Notes: a model not told the origin generated them from the letters alone. 64,000 nucleotides of DNA from a bacterium M00.F.Ca.ET.205.01.1.1 (GCA_004791255.1 SRUQ01000006.1:1-64000), one strand, 5' to 3'; shown: positions 41,584-50,615, numbered from the stretch's first letter. Numbers and translations are program-made.

Positions 41584-41635
41584 GAAGCGCTGCCCCTTTC
41601 ACCCCATACGAAGTCTTGCAGACGGTCGCACAACC

Positions 41636-42004
41636 ATGCCGAAACTTGGCGCCGTAACGCCCATCCTGCGCATCTTCGACATTGCCAAGGCGCGCGAATT
41701 CTATGTCGGCTTCCTCGGCTTCGAGGTGAAATGGGAACACCGCTTCGACGACAATGCCCCGCTCTACATGGCGGTCGGCCGCGACGGCTGCGTCCTGCAT
41801 CTGAGCGAACATCATGGCGACGGTGCGCCCGGCATCGCCATTCGTATCAAGGTAGAGGACATTGCCGCGCTGCATCGCGAACTGACGGCCAGGAAATATC
41901 GCTTCGCCAGGCCGGGTCTGGACGAGACGCCATGGAAAACCCGCGAGGTATCGGTCGCCGATCCCTTCGGCAACCGGCTGCATTTCTACGAGGAAGCCGG
42001 CTGA
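41636..42004 (+). CDS. Glyoxalase/bleomycin-resistance superfamily protein
   Basis: A 122-aa vicinal-oxygen-chelate fold protein: AVTPILRIFDIAKAREFYVGFLGFEVKWEHRF, then VADPFGNRLHFYEE. It resembles the bleomycin-binding or VOC superfamily group more than lactoylglutathione lyase; metal ligands are not fully conserved. The last 19 bases overlap the 3' end of the opposite LysR gene, so the two transcripts run into each other. Substrate unknown. Confidence 0.82.
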   Translation: MPKLGAVTPILRIFDIAKAREFYVGFLGFEVKWEHRFDDNAPLYMAVGRDGCVLHLSEHHGDGAPGIAIRIKVEDIAALHRELTARKYRFARPGLDETPWKTREVSVADPFGNRLHFYEEAG

Positions 42005-42876
42005 GCCTGCCTGCTGACGAACGCCTCGCGGATGGCTTCCTCCATGCCGTCGATCGCCTCGCCGGACGCGTTGGGGTTGCGGTGCATCACCACATTCGAG
42101 GCATCGATGTCGCCGAAACCGTCGGCTGCGGTCAGTTCGCGGCAGCCGTTGGGAATGTTGCTGCGAGAAATCGGCGCAATCGCCAACCCAGAAGTGACGG
42201 CGAGCTTCAAGCCGCCGGTGGTGTCGCTGGTGTAGGCGACGCGATAGGCAAGGCCGCGCTGCTCCAGCGATTTGATGGCGAAGTCCTTGCACCAGCCGGC
42301 GCGGTTGTAGAGGGCGATCGGCAGTGGCCGCTCTTCATGCGTATGGTGGAGCGTCGAGGTCACCCAGACGGTCGGGTCGTGCATCAGCACCTCGCCATCC
42401 GAGGGCTCCTGCCATTCGAACACCACGGCGAGATCCAGCTCGCCGGCGGCCACCGCTGCCAGCTGCGCCCCCGAATGCGCGTAGCGCACGGTGACCTCGA
42501 CCTTGGTGTGGCGCTTGGAAAATGCCCCGAGCGCGCGCGACAGGATCGCGTGACCATACTCCTCCGGAATGCCGATGCGCACCGGACCGCCAAGCGGGGC
42601 CACGGCCATCGACGCCGCCGTCTCGTCGAGCAGCGAGACGATGCGGCGGGCATTGACGATCAGCTCGCCGCCGCGCCGCGTCAGCGCCACGCCGCGCGAG
42701 CCGCGCTCGAACAGGCTGTCGCCGACAAGGTCCTCGAGCTTCTTCATCTGCATCGACACAGCCGACTGGGTGCGGCCTGCCTGCTCCGCCGCCCTGGTAA
42801 AATTCCCCGCTTCGGCAATGGCCACGAAGGTGCGCAGGAGATCGCTGTCTAGCGTTGGTCGCATGGTGTCAGCCAT
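41986..42876 (-). CDS. LysR-family transcriptional regulator
   Basis: A 296-aa regulator. The N-terminal winged helix reads DLLRTFVAIAEAGNFTRAAEQAGRTQSAVSMQMKKLEDLVG, followed by a LysR substrate-binding domain (about 90-290). Effector unknown. The ATG at 42876 or 42864 may be the start; an upstream TTG at 42882 adds only two residues and no strong ribosome binding site is seen. It is divergent from the EamA gene at 43086 and may control it. Confidence 0.88.
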   Translation of the reverse strand: MADTMRPTLDSDLLRTFVAIAEAGNFTRAAEQAGRTQSAVSMQMKKLEDLVGDSLFERGSRGVALTRRGGELIVNARRIVSLLDETAASMAVAPLGGPVRIGIPEEYGHAILSRALGAFSKRHTKVEVTVRYAHSGAQLAAVAAGELDLAVVFEWQEPSDGEVLMHDPTVWVTSTLHHTHEERPLPIALYNRAGWCKDFAIKSLEQRGLAYRVAYTSDTTGGLKLAVTSGLAIAPISRSNIPNGCRELTAADGFGDIDASNVVMHRNPNASGEAIDGMEEAIREAFVSRQAQPASS

Positions 42877-43085
42877 AAGCAATTTTGATTGCTGGTATCA
42901 TTTCAATTCGTTTGCAACATGTCAAACACAGGACGATATTTGCCTCACCCATTGGATAAGCGGCTGCGAACCAGCCGCGGACCAACCAAGTGTCCTCACT
43001 CGTACCCGCTGCCCGAAACGGTGGCGGGTTCTTTTTACCCCGCGGCTGGCGGCCCCGGGTCATACGTGCAGGGAGCCCGACGCAG

Positions 43086-44033
43086 ATGCAGAACCGGATG
43101 GTGCGCGGCATACTGAGCCTGTGCCTCGGCGTGCTGGTGTTTTCGCTGCAGGATCCGCTGGTCAAGGCGGTGTCGAGCGGCTACCCGGTGACCGAGGTGA
43201 TGGCGATCCGCGCCATCGTCGCGCTGCCGATCCTGATCGTTCTCGTTCATATCGATGTCGGGCTGCGCGCCATCCTGTCGAAGCGGTTCGGCATGCTGAC
43301 GGTTCGCGCCTTCATCCAGTTCACTTCCTATACGGTCTACTATCTGGCCATCGCCGCCTTGCCGCTGGCCGATGCGGTGGCGCTCTATTTCATGGCACCG
43401 CTCTGCATCATGGCGATGGCCGGCCCCTATCTTGGTGAGCGCGTTTCCTGGCAGACGCTGGCAACGGTGCTGATCGGCCTGCTTGGCGTCCTTGTGATGC
43501 TGCGTCCCGGCGCCGGACTGTTCGACTGGGCGGCGCTGCTGTCGCTGGGCTCGGCCGTGCTCTACGGCTTCTCGCAGCTGATGGCGCGCAAGATCGGCGA
43601 CACTGAATCCTCCACCGTCATGGCCTTCTACCAGAACGGCGCCTATCTGACCGGCGCGATCGTGGTTGCCGGCGTGTTTCACGTTGCCGGCATCACCCAT
43701 GCTGCCCATCCGAGCCTGGAATTCCTGGTGCGACCATGGATCTGGCCGACGCTGCCGGATTTCCTGAAAATGGCGGCCTGCGGCTTCGTCGCCTCCGCCG
43801 GCATGATACTGTTGTCGCAAGCCTATAGGCTGGCGCCCGCCAACCGCGTCGCCACTTTCGAATACACCGGCATTCTGTGGTCGCCGCTGTGGGGATTTCT
43901 GTTCTTCGCCGAAGTGCCGCGCACCAGCACGGTGGCCGGTGCTGCCTTGATTATCGGTGCCGGCCTGCTGGCGCTCAACACGGGATGGCGCAGGAGCGCC
44001 GCTCCGGCGCTTGCCGCTACCGATCCGGCCTGA
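43086..44033 (+). CDS. EamA/DMT-family transporter
   Basis: A 315-aa exporter with ten membrane segments and two EamA repeats: SLCLGVLVFSLQDPLVKAVSSGYPVTEVMAIR starts the first, and EYTGILWSPLWGFLFFAEVPRTSTVAGAALIIGAGLL lies in the second. GGGAG is 11 nt before the ATG at 43086, which I prefer to an earlier in-frame ATG at 42990. It is unrelated in detail to the EamA gene at 11813. Substrate unknown; the divergent LysR gene is a candidate regulator. Confidence 0.86.
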   Translation: MQNRMVRGILSLCLGVLVFSLQDPLVKAVSSGYPVTEVMAIRAIVALPILIVLVHIDVGLRAILSKRFGMLTVRAFIQFTSYTVYYLAIAALPLADAVALYFMAPLCIMAMAGPYLGERVSWQTLATVLIGLLGVLVMLRPGAGLFDWAALLSLGSAVLYGFSQLMARKIGDTESSTVMAFYQNGAYLTGAIVVAGVFHVAGITHAAHPSLEFLVRPWIWPTLPDFLKMAACGFVASAGMILLSQAYRLAPANRVATFEYTGILWSPLWGFLFFAEVPRTSTVAGAALIIGAGLLALNTGWRRSAAPALAATDPA

Positions 44034-44405
44034 TCAGGCGAAAATGCTGAGCGCCCGGTCGACGCGCGAACGGATCTCGGCCAGCGTGAACGGTTTCTGC
44101 ACGACATCGAGGATGATGCCATTCAATTCCTCGGCGCGTTCGCGCTGGTCGGCATAGCCGGTCATCAGCATGATCTTCATCGACGGAAACAGCGCCGCCG
44201 CCGCGACTGCCATCTCGATGCCGTCCATCTCCGGCATGCGAATGTCAGAGACGACCAGATCGTAGCCGCCCTGCGCGGCGCGGATCATGGCCAGGCCCTG
44301 CGCGCCGTCGGCGGCGATGTCTATTGCGTGGCCGGCGCGTTCAAGCGCGCGGGCAGCGAGGGTGCGGACGGACTCATCGTCCTCGACGATCAGAAGCTTT
44401 GCCAT
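44034..44405 (-). CDS. CpdR-like single-domain response regulator
   Basis: A 123-aa receiver-only response regulator. The acidic pocket D9-D10, phosphoacceptor D54 (VVSDIRMPEMDG), T82 and K104 (VQKPF) are all present. Gene order next to hpt and ftsEX, and overall sequence, match CpdR of rhizobia, which in its unphosphorylated form directs CtrA degradation by ClpXP. The ATG at 44405 begins directly with the receiver; an upstream in-frame start would add 17 residues. Its stop abuts that of the EamA gene. Confidence 0.8.
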   Translation of the reverse strand: MAKLLIVEDDESVRTLAARALERAGHAIDIAADGAQGLAMIRAAQGGYDLVVSDIRMPEMDGIEMAVAAAALFPSMKIMLMTGYADQRERAEELNGIILDVVQKPFTLAEIRSRVDRALSIFA

Positions 44406-44522
44406 GGCCGGATATTTGGCCGCGAAAAGTTGACTTTTCCTGAAAGCGCCTGACATCGGCCGAGCTAATTTTCTTGCCGCCGTTAAGGTCTTTTTCAGGA
44501 CTCGCCGGTCGAGGCAAAGGCC

Positions 44523-45065
44523 TTAGACATCGCCTTTGACGACGCCGACGAAGGGCAGTTCACGAAAAGCGTGCGCCACGTCCATGCCGTAGCCGACGAC
44601 GAAATAATCTGGGCAGTCGAAGCCGACATAGTCGGCGGCGAGCGCGGTCTGGCGGCGCATGCGCTTGTCGAGCAGCACGGCGATGGAACAGCTCCTGGCG
44701 CCGCGCGACAGCATCAGGTCGCGGGTGAAGGTCAGCGTCTTGCCCGATTCCAGAATGTCGTCGATCAGCAGCACGTCGCGGCCGGCGACCTCATTGTCGA
44801 TGTCACGCAGCACCCTCACCTCGCCGCTGGTGGTGCCGGCGCCATAGCTGGAAATGAAGATGAACTCGACTTCCGGCGACAGGCCGACATCGTGCATGGC
44901 GCGGATCAGGTCGGCGGCGAAGATGAACGAACCCTTCAGCACCGAAATCACCAGGAGGTCGTGATAATCGTGCTCGGCGATCTCCTTGGCGAGTTCGAGA
45001 TTGCGCCGCGCGATCGCGGATGCCGAAAACAGGACTTCGATGTCCTTGTCGCGCACGATGGGCAT
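44523..45065 (-). CDS. hpt: Hypoxanthine phosphoribosyltransferase
   Basis: A 180-aa purine-salvage enzyme that makes IMP or GMP from hypoxanthine or guanine and PRPP. The PRPP-binding motif is VLLIDDILESGKTL, the N-terminal loop VISVLKGSFIFAADL, and the C-terminal FDCPDYFVVGYGMD loop stacks on the base. Length and motifs match Hpt of Gram-negative bacteria. It ends 117 bp before the CpdR-like gene on the same strand. Confidence 0.94.
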   Translation of the reverse strand: MPIVRDKDIEVLFSASAIARRNLELAKEIAEHDYHDLLVISVLKGSFIFAADLIRAMHDVGLSPEVEFIFISSYGAGTTSGEVRVLRDIDNEVAGRDVLLIDDILESGKTLTFTRDLMLSRGARSCSIAVLLDKRMRRQTALAADYVGFDCPDYFVVGYGMDVAHAFRELPFVGVVKGDV

Positions 45066-45088
45066 TGATGGTCTTCCCTGCTGGCCGC

Positions 45089-45733
45089 CTATTCGGCGAA
45101 AGTGACCGAAACGGTCTTGACCCCGTTTCTAGGCACGTCGAGCCGGCTGGCAAAGCCGAATCTTTCGCCCGAAGCCAGCGAACGGCCGGATGTCCCCAAC
45201 GTATAGCGGGTCAAGCGCCCGTCATTGCCGGTAACCCGGATTTCGAGCGGCGGCAGCACCGCCGGCCCCGCCCCGTCATTTGCGGCCTCGCCATCGACGA
45301 ACAGCACGGAATTCGGCCCGGAGGCGTCCACACGTGACGTGACCGCTGAAATGCTCAGCGCCGACACCGGCTCGCTCGACAGCACCGGCGCCTGACGCAC
45401 CAGCGCATGACCGCCCGAAACCCAGAAAGCGGCAAAGGCGGCACCAACGCCCGCGATCCAGAAGATCGGCCCGCCGCGTGAGGCCGGCAGCCGTTCCGCC
45501 GGCGCATCCGGCTTGCGCAGCATGTCCATGCCTTCGATGGACGGCGTGACAATGATGCGCTGCGGCGGCGAGGCGGCTTCGACGATGGCGGCGGAGCGCG
45601 GCATCACCACATAGTCGGCGTCGACGATATCGGCCGCCGAACCGCGCATGATCCGGTCCGCCACGGCAATTGCCGCCGGATCGGTCATGATTTCGCCGGA
45701 AACCGGGCGCGCGGTTCGATCCTCAGCCATCAT
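45089..45733 (-). CDS. Uncharacterised single-pass membrane protein next to ftsE
   Basis: A 214-aa protein not recognised with certainty. An N-terminal cytoplasmic part (about 100 residues, with ADRIMRGSAADIVDADYVVMP) is followed by one membrane helix (PIFWIAGVGAAFAAFWVSGGHALV) and a periplasmic beta-rich domain (LEIRVTGNDGRLTRYTL; RLDVPRNGVKTVSVTFAE). In relatives, the gene at this place often encodes an MJ0042 zinc-ribbon/DUF3426-type protein; the zinc ribbon cysteines are absent here. It is divergent from ftsE and may share its promoter region with the CtrA box. Confidence 0.65.
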   Translation of the reverse strand: MMAEDRTARPVSGEIMTDPAAIAVADRIMRGSAADIVDADYVVMPRSAAIVEAASPPQRIIVTPSIEGMDMLRKPDAPAERLPASRGGPIFWIAGVGAAFAAFWVSGGHALVRQAPVLSSEPVSALSISAVTSRVDASGPNSVLFVDGEAANDGAGPAVLPPLEIRVTGNDGRLTRYTLGTSGRSLASGERFGFASRLDVPRNGVKTVSVTFAE

Positions 45734-45838
45734 GGCCCCAGTATTGCAGCACGTTCGCTTTTCGTTTCTTTTGCGTAAACACAAATGGTTAACGCTTCCC
45801 CACCGGAGCACTCGTGACGAGCCGAATCCACCCCATAA

Positions 45839-45853
45839 TTAACCGCCGGTTAA
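45839..45853. promoter_or_regulatory. CtrA-type box (TTAA-N7-TTAA) upstream of ftsE
   Basis: TTAA CCGCCGG TTAA, a perfect full CtrA recognition sequence, also an extended palindrome (GGTTAACC on one side). It lies 71 bp before the ftsE TTG start and 106 bp from the start of the divergent gene. A further TTAAC half-site is at 45789. Cell-cycle control of ftsEX is plausible. Confidence 0.55.
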
Positions 45854-45923
45854 CCATGCCGGCCGATGGTCTTTTCACACAAAAGGCTGGCTCGCCGCCG
45901 CCAGGAATTTCAGGTCGCCGAAA

Positions 45924-46583
45924 TTGATTCGCTTCGAAAATGTCGGCCTCCGCTATGGCATGGGTCCGGAGATCCTCCGCGACATTTCCCTGCATATACC
46001 GGAGCGCTCTTTCCAGTTCCTGAGCGGCCCCTCCGGCGCTGGCAAGACGACGCTGCTGCGCCTTTTGTTCATGTCGCTGAAGCCGACGCGCGGGCTGATC
46101 ACTATCTTCGGCAAGGACCGCTCGCGCATCTCGCGCACCGAACTGCCGCATCTGCGCCGCCGCATCGGCGTGGTGTTTCAGGATTTTCGCCTGCTCGACC
46201 ACATGACCACCTACGAGAACGTGGCGCTGCCGCTGCGCGTGCGCGGCCGCGAGGAGGCGAGCTACCGCACCGACGTCACCGAACTGTTGAAATGGGTGGG
46301 GCTCGGCGAGCGCATGCATGTGCTGCCGCCGGTGCTGTCGGGCGGCGAAAAGCAGCGCGCCGCGATTGCCCGCGCGCTGATCGAACAGCCGGAGATCCTG
46401 CTTGCCGATGAGCCGACCGGCAATGTCGATCCGCCGCTGGCGCGGCGGCTGCTGCGGCTGTTCATCGAGCTCAACCGGCTGGGCACCGCCGTGGTGATCG
46501 CCACGCACGACCTCGGCCTGATGGAACAGGTCGATGCGCGGCGCATGATCCTGGCTGGCGGGAGGCTGGACGTCTATGACTGA
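45924..46583 (+). CDS. ftsE: Cell division ATP-binding protein FtsE
   Basis: A 219-aa ABC ATPase working with FtsX to control cell wall hydrolases at the septum. Walker A is GPSGAGKTT, signature LSGGEKQRAAIARAL, Walker B ILLADEPTGNVD and the switch ATHD. Translation begins at TTG, the codon aligning with the family start (IRFENVGLRYG); no other start is closer. Its end overlaps ftsX by 8 bp. Confidence 0.92.
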   Translation: MIRFENVGLRYGMGPEILRDISLHIPERSFQFLSGPSGAGKTTLLRLLFMSLKPTRGLITIFGKDRSRISRTELPHLRRRIGVVFQDFRLLDHMTTYENVALPLRVRGREEASYRTDVTELLKWVGLGERMHVLPPVLSGGEKQRAAIARALIEQPEILLADEPTGNVDPPLARRLLRLFIELNRLGTAVVIATHDLGLMEQVDARRMILAGGRLDVYD

Positions 46584-47562
46584 CCTGTCCGCCGAACATC
46601 TCGATGAACATGACGCCGAGGCGACCGAAGCAAGGCCGCGCTCCCAGCGCCGGATGGCGCCGATCGTGCCGGCCCAGAACATCGCTGGCCGCGCGCTGGT
46701 GCTGGTCATCGCCATCATGACCTTCCTGTCCTGCCTGACCTTCGGCGCGGTAACGCTGGTGCGCGACACTGCCTCGGTCTGGGAGAACCAGATCTCGCGC
46801 GAGGCGACGATCCAGGTCAAGCCGGTCGACGGCCTTGACATGGAAGCCGCACTTGCCCAGGCCTCGCAGATCGCCGGCGAGTTTCCCGGCGTCAAGGCAA
46901 CCCGGATCATCGACCGCGACGCGACGGCGCGGCTGCTGGAGCCGTGGCTTGGCTCGGGCCTCAATATCGACGAGTTGCCCGTGCCGCGGCTGATCATCGT
47001 CACCATCGATGAGAACAGCCCGCCTGACTTCGCCGCCATGCGCGCGGCGATCACGCCCAAATTGCCGAGCGCTTCGCTGGACGATCACCGCACCTGGGTC
47101 GATCGCCTGGTGGCCATGGCCCGTACCACGGTGACCATCGGCATCGCCGTGCTGGCGCTGATGCTGTCGGCGACGGTGCTGACCGTGGTGTTCGCCACCC
47201 GCGGCGCCATGGCTGGCAACGGCCATATCATCGAGGTGCTGCATTTCGTCGGCGCCGAAGCACGCTTCATCGCGCGCGAGTTTCGCCGGCATTTCCTGGT
47301 CACTGGCATGAAAGGCGCCGCCGCCGGCGGGGCAGCGGCGGTGCTCGTTTTCATTGTCTTCTCCTGGTGGTCGTCGCGCAACATGGCGACACCGCAGGCC
47401 GACCAGGCAACCGCCCTGTTCGGCAATTTCGCCATCGGCTCGGCCGGCTATCTCGGCGTCGTCCTGATGGTGCTGGTAATCGGCGCGCTGACGGCGGCGA
47501 CCTCGCACGCCACCGTCGTCGCCTATCTCAGCGACATCGACGTCCGTCAGCCCGACGCGTGA
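46576..47562 (+). CDS. ftsX: Cell division protein FtsX
   Basis: A 328-aa membrane protein with an N-terminal cytoplasmic tail, one helix (ALVLVIAIMTFLSCLTFGAV), a periplasmic loop of about 120 residues that contacts hydrolase activators, and three more helices with the FtsX domain (ATVLTVVFATRGAMAGN; HIIEVLHFVGAEARFIAREF). It overlaps ftsE and so is translated in step with it. It transmits ATP hydrolysis by FtsE to the periplasm. Confidence 0.92.
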   Translation: MTDLSAEHLDEHDAEATEARPRSQRRMAPIVPAQNIAGRALVLVIAIMTFLSCLTFGAVTLVRDTASVWENQISREATIQVKPVDGLDMEAALAQASQIAGEFPGVKATRIIDRDATARLLEPWLGSGLNIDELPVPRLIIVTIDENSPPDFAAMRAAITPKLPSASLDDHRTWVDRLVAMARTTVTIGIAVLALMLSATVLTVVFATRGAMAGNGHIIEVLHFVGAEARFIAREFRRHFLVTGMKGAAAGGAAAVLVFIVFSWWSSRNMATPQADQATALFGNFAIGSAGYLGVVLMVLVIGALTAATSHATVVAYLSDIDVRQPDA

Positions 47563-47661
47563 GGCGGCAGGCGGATGAGCGAGCGCGATCACGAATGGAG
47601 AATTAGCGTAACGTAAAGTGCATCTTCTAGCTACCAAAGGCCGCATTTCGGGATTAACCAT

Positions 47662-48387
47662 ATGGCGATGGACGCGCGGGAAACGACCGGTACGGCTGGA
47701 CCGATGCCAGTGGTGGCCTCCCGTTTGCGTGGCCACGGCAAGGTTGGTCGTCTCAGAGCCGCGCTCCGTATAGCAGCCTTTTGCCTGATCCTGCTTGCGT
47801 CGATGTTTGCGGGCGGCTTTGGCTGGTTCGCCAACAAGGTTGGCCATATGACCACGCCTGCCGATCCGGCCAAGGCCGACGCGATCATCGTGCTGACCGG
47901 TGGCCAATCACGCCTCGATGCGGCGATGGATCTGCTGGCGTCCGGCAAGGGCGAGCGGCTTTTGATCAGCGGCGTCCATCCCTCCGCCAGCCGCCGCCAG
48001 TTGCAGGTCGCGACCGGTGGCGACAAGCGGCTGTTCTCTTGCTGCGTCGACATCGACCGCGCCGCGCTCGATACGATCGGCAACGCCGAAGAAAGCGCCA
48101 AATGGGTCGAGAGCCATGCCTATGGCACGGTGATCCTCGTCACCAACAATTACCATATGCCGCGCAGCCTGCTGGAAATGGGCCGGCTATTGCATGGCGC
48201 GAAGCTCGAGCCCTATCCGGTGGTCAATTCCAACCTCGACAATGGCAACTGGCTGATCAAGCCGCGGGCGTTGCGCGTGCTGTTCACTGAATACACCAAA
48301 TACCTGCTTGCGCTGGCGCGCGGCATCGTACCGGTGAAGCCGACGCCCGATGGCATCGCGCTGGCCGAAACCGCCGCCGGCGGCTGA
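47662..48387 (+). CDS. YdcF/SanA-family (DUF218) membrane-associated protein
   Basis: A 241-aa protein with one N-terminal membrane helix (IAAFCLILLASMFAGGFGWFA) and a periplasmic DUF218 domain: DAIIVLTGGQSRLDAAMDLL, LLISGVHP, ESAKWV and VTNNYHMPRSL, the family signature. ElyC/SanA relatives affect peptidoglycan precursor supply and envelope integrity. The position between ftsEX and plsC supports an envelope role. There is a 99-bp gap after ftsX. Confidence 0.85.
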   Translation: MAMDARETTGTAGPMPVVASRLRGHGKVGRLRAALRIAAFCLILLASMFAGGFGWFANKVGHMTTPADPAKADAIIVLTGGQSRLDAAMDLLASGKGERLLISGVHPSASRRQLQVATGGDKRLFSCCVDIDRAALDTIGNAEESAKWVESHAYGTVILVTNNYHMPRSLLEMGRLLHGAKLEPYPVVNSNLDNGNWLIKPRALRVLFTEYTKYLLALARGIVPVKPTPDGIALAETAAGG

Positions 48388-48405
48388 ATCTTCAGCGCCG
48401 CCTCG

Positions 48406-49038
48406 TCATCCTTTGGCCGTTGCTGCCGACGCCTCCTTGAGGCGCGCTATTTCCTGTTCGAGACGCTGGATGCGCTGGTCGCGATCGCCAAGCGCCGCGG
48501 CGACATCGGCCGCCTCGAAACGCTGCGGGATATGCTGCGGACAGTTCGCGTCCCAGGCGGAAACCGTGAACAGGATGACCTGTTCGGGCCGCGCCTTGTA
48601 ATCCTGCGGCATCAGCTTCGCTACCAGCTCGGCATCGTCCTCAACGACGCGCGCCGTGCCCCAGATCTTGATGCGCTGGCGCTGCATATAGTCGATCAGG
48701 AACAGGAAGGCCTGTGGATTGTCGGCCAGATTGCCTTGGGTGATGAACTGCCTGTTGCCGGCAAAATCGGCAAAGCCGATCGTCTTTTCGTCGAGCACCT
48801 TGAGGAAGCCCGCCGGCCCGCCGCGATGCTGGATATAGGGCTGGCCCTCGCCATTGGCCGTCGACAGGAAGACACTGGTCTGCATCTCGATGAACGCGGC
48901 AAGATCATGCGTGATGTCAGACCTCCAGCCGCCCCGCTCCTCGACGCGGGCATAGGACTGGCGCGAGCCCTTGCGGGCCTGGATCGCCTTGACTGTCGGC
49001 GTAAAGGCAACGTCGCTGGTGAAAGCATGCGCGTTCAT
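48406..49038 (-). CDS. Pyridoxamine 5'-phosphate oxidase family protein
   Basis: A 210-aa split-barrel FMN-binding protein: SVFLSTANGEGQPYIQHRGGPAGFLKVLD, then FADFAGNRQFITQGNL and FLFLIDYMQRQRIKIWGTARVV. The tail (ALGDRDQRIQRLEQEIARL) is a predicted coiled coil not found in typical PNPOx. It is probably a flavin oxidoreductase rather than the vitamin B6 enzyme. The gene lies 19 nt downstream of the DUF1348 gene on the same strand, so they form an operon. Confidence 0.82.
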   Translation of the reverse strand: MNAHAFTSDVAFTPTVKAIQARKGSRQSYARVEERGGWRSDITHDLAAFIEMQTSVFLSTANGEGQPYIQHRGGPAGFLKVLDEKTIGFADFAGNRQFITQGNLADNPQAFLFLIDYMQRQRIKIWGTARVVEDDAELVAKLMPQDYKARPEQVILFTVSAWDANCPQHIPQRFEAADVAAALGDRDQRIQRLEQEIARLKEASAATAKG

Positions 49039-49057
49039 CGAAAGCCTCCTTTTGGAG

Positions 49058-49528
49058 CTAAAGACCCAGCTCCGACAATGTTGGATGGTCGTCCGGGCGG
49101 CGCCCGAGCGGCCAGTGATATTTGCGGTCGGCCGCGCCGATCGGCAGGTCGTTGATGCTGGCGATGCGCAGGCGCATCAGCCCGTGTTCGTCGAATTCCC
49201 AGTTCTCGTTGCCATAGCTGCGGAACCATGAACCGCTGTCGTCGTGCCATTCATAGGCGAAGCGCACCGCGATGCGGTTGTCGTGGAAGGCCCAGACCTC
49301 CTTGATCAGCCGGTAATCGAGCTCCCGGCTCCATTTGCGCGTCAGGAAGGCCTGGATGGCCTCGCGGCCCTGCAGGAACTCGGCGCGATTGCGCCAGCGG
49401 CTGTCCGCCGTATAGGCGAGCGCGACGCGGGCCGGATCGCGGGAATTCCAGGCATCCTCGGCCATGCGCGCCTTCTGTGCCGCGGTCTCGGCGGTGAATG
49501 GCGGCAGCGGCGGACGACTTTCAGACAT
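49058..49528 (-). CDS. DUF1348/NTF2-like (SnoaL fold) protein
   Basis: A 156-aa protein of the DUF1348 family with an NTF2-like cone fold: RMAEDAWNSRDPARVALAYTADSRWRNRAEFLQGREAI, then HDDSGSWFRSYGNENWEFDE. Enzymatic role unknown. It is the first gene of a pair with the flavin-binding protein gene and divergent from the LysR gene at 49645, which is the probable regulator. Confidence 0.85.
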   Translation of the reverse strand: MSESRPPLPPFTAETAAQKARMAEDAWNSRDPARVALAYTADSRWRNRAEFLQGREAIQAFLTRKWSRELDYRLIKEVWAFHDNRIAVRFAYEWHDDSGSWFRSYGNENWEFDEHGLMRLRIASINDLPIGAADRKYHWPLGRRPDDHPTLSELGL

Positions 49529-49644
49529 GGCAGTTTCCTTCTCTGATCGAGGCCGCCTGTGGCCAGGCGGCGAATATGGAGCCTTCCATCATCGCGATGT
49601 AGATGGCATATCTGTAATCCATCCTTCCATTTTCCGGAAGAAAT

Positions 49645-50547
49645 ATGGATCGACTGGAGGCCATGTCCCTGTTCATTGGCGCGGTGGAAGCCGGCAGCCT
49701 TTCCGCCGCCGCGCGCAATCTAGGCATTCCGCTGGCGACGGTCAGCCGCAAAATCTCAGACCTGGAGCGGCATCTCAACACACGCCTCCTCAACCGCTCG
49801 ACGCGGCGGCTGACCTTGACCGATGCCGGGCACGCCTATCTTGCCGCCTGCCGCCGTATTCTCGACGATGTCGGCGAGGCCGAGCGCACCGCGGCGGGCG
49901 AATACAGCGTCCCGACCGGCGAACTGGTGATCACGGCGCCCGTCGTCTTCGGCCGCCTGCACGTTCTACCTGTGGTCACCGCTTTCCTCGCCGCCTATCC
50001 CGACGTCGATATCCGGCTCACGCTGGCGGACCGCATAACCCAGCTCGCCGAGGACCATATCGACCTCGCCGTGCGCATCGGCGCGCTCCCTGATTCGAGC
50101 CTGGTCGCGCTGCGGGTCGGCGCGATCCGGCGGGTCGTGTGCGCGAGCCCGGCCTACCTCGCCGAACGCGGCACGCCGCAAACCCCCGAGGATCTCGCAA
50201 CCCACAGCTGCATCACCTTCGAGGGGCCTGGCGGCCTCTCGGCATGGAGCTTTGCATCAGGCAAGGCCGAGATATCGATCCGGGTCCGCTCGCGGCTTCA
50301 GGTAAACACCGCCGAGGCGGCGATCGATGCAGCGATTGCCGGTGTCGGACCGACAAGGGTGCTGTCCTACCAGGTCGAGGCGGCGGTGCGATCCGGCGCG
50401 CTCCGCATCCTGTTGCGGGAGTTCGAGCCCGAGCCCTGGCCGGTGAACCTGGTGCATGCGGGTCAAGGGCTGCTGCCGGTCAAGCTGCGCGCCTTTCTCG
50501 ATTTCGCGGCGCCGCGCCTGAGAGACCGGCTGGCGCGGTTGGCGTAG
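49645..50547 (+). CDS. LysR-family transcriptional regulator
   Basis: A 300-aa regulator: MDRLEAMSLFIGAVEAGSLSAAARNLGIPLATVSRKISDLERHL is the winged helix, with an effector domain after residue 90 (TGELVITAPVVFGRLHVLP). It belongs to the group whose members start with MDRLEAM and often regulate adjacent oxidoreductase genes. The divergent DUF1348-PNPOx pair is 116 bp away. GGAAGA precedes the start. Confidence 0.9.
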   Translation: MDRLEAMSLFIGAVEAGSLSAAARNLGIPLATVSRKISDLERHLNTRLLNRSTRRLTLTDAGHAYLAACRRILDDVGEAERTAAGEYSVPTGELVITAPVVFGRLHVLPVVTAFLAAYPDVDIRLTLADRITQLAEDHIDLAVRIGALPDSSLVALRVGAIRRVVCASPAYLAERGTPQTPEDLATHSCITFEGPGGLSAWSFASGKAEISIRVRSRLQVNTAEAAIDAAIAGVGPTRVLSYQVEAAVRSGALRILLREFEPEPWPVNLVHAGQGLLPVKLRAFLDFAAPRLRDRLARLA

Positions 50548-50615
50548 TGCGAGGCCATTTTCTTTTTAGGCGCGCTTGGTGTAACCAACGCACACCTCCT
50601 CACCGGACCTCCCCC

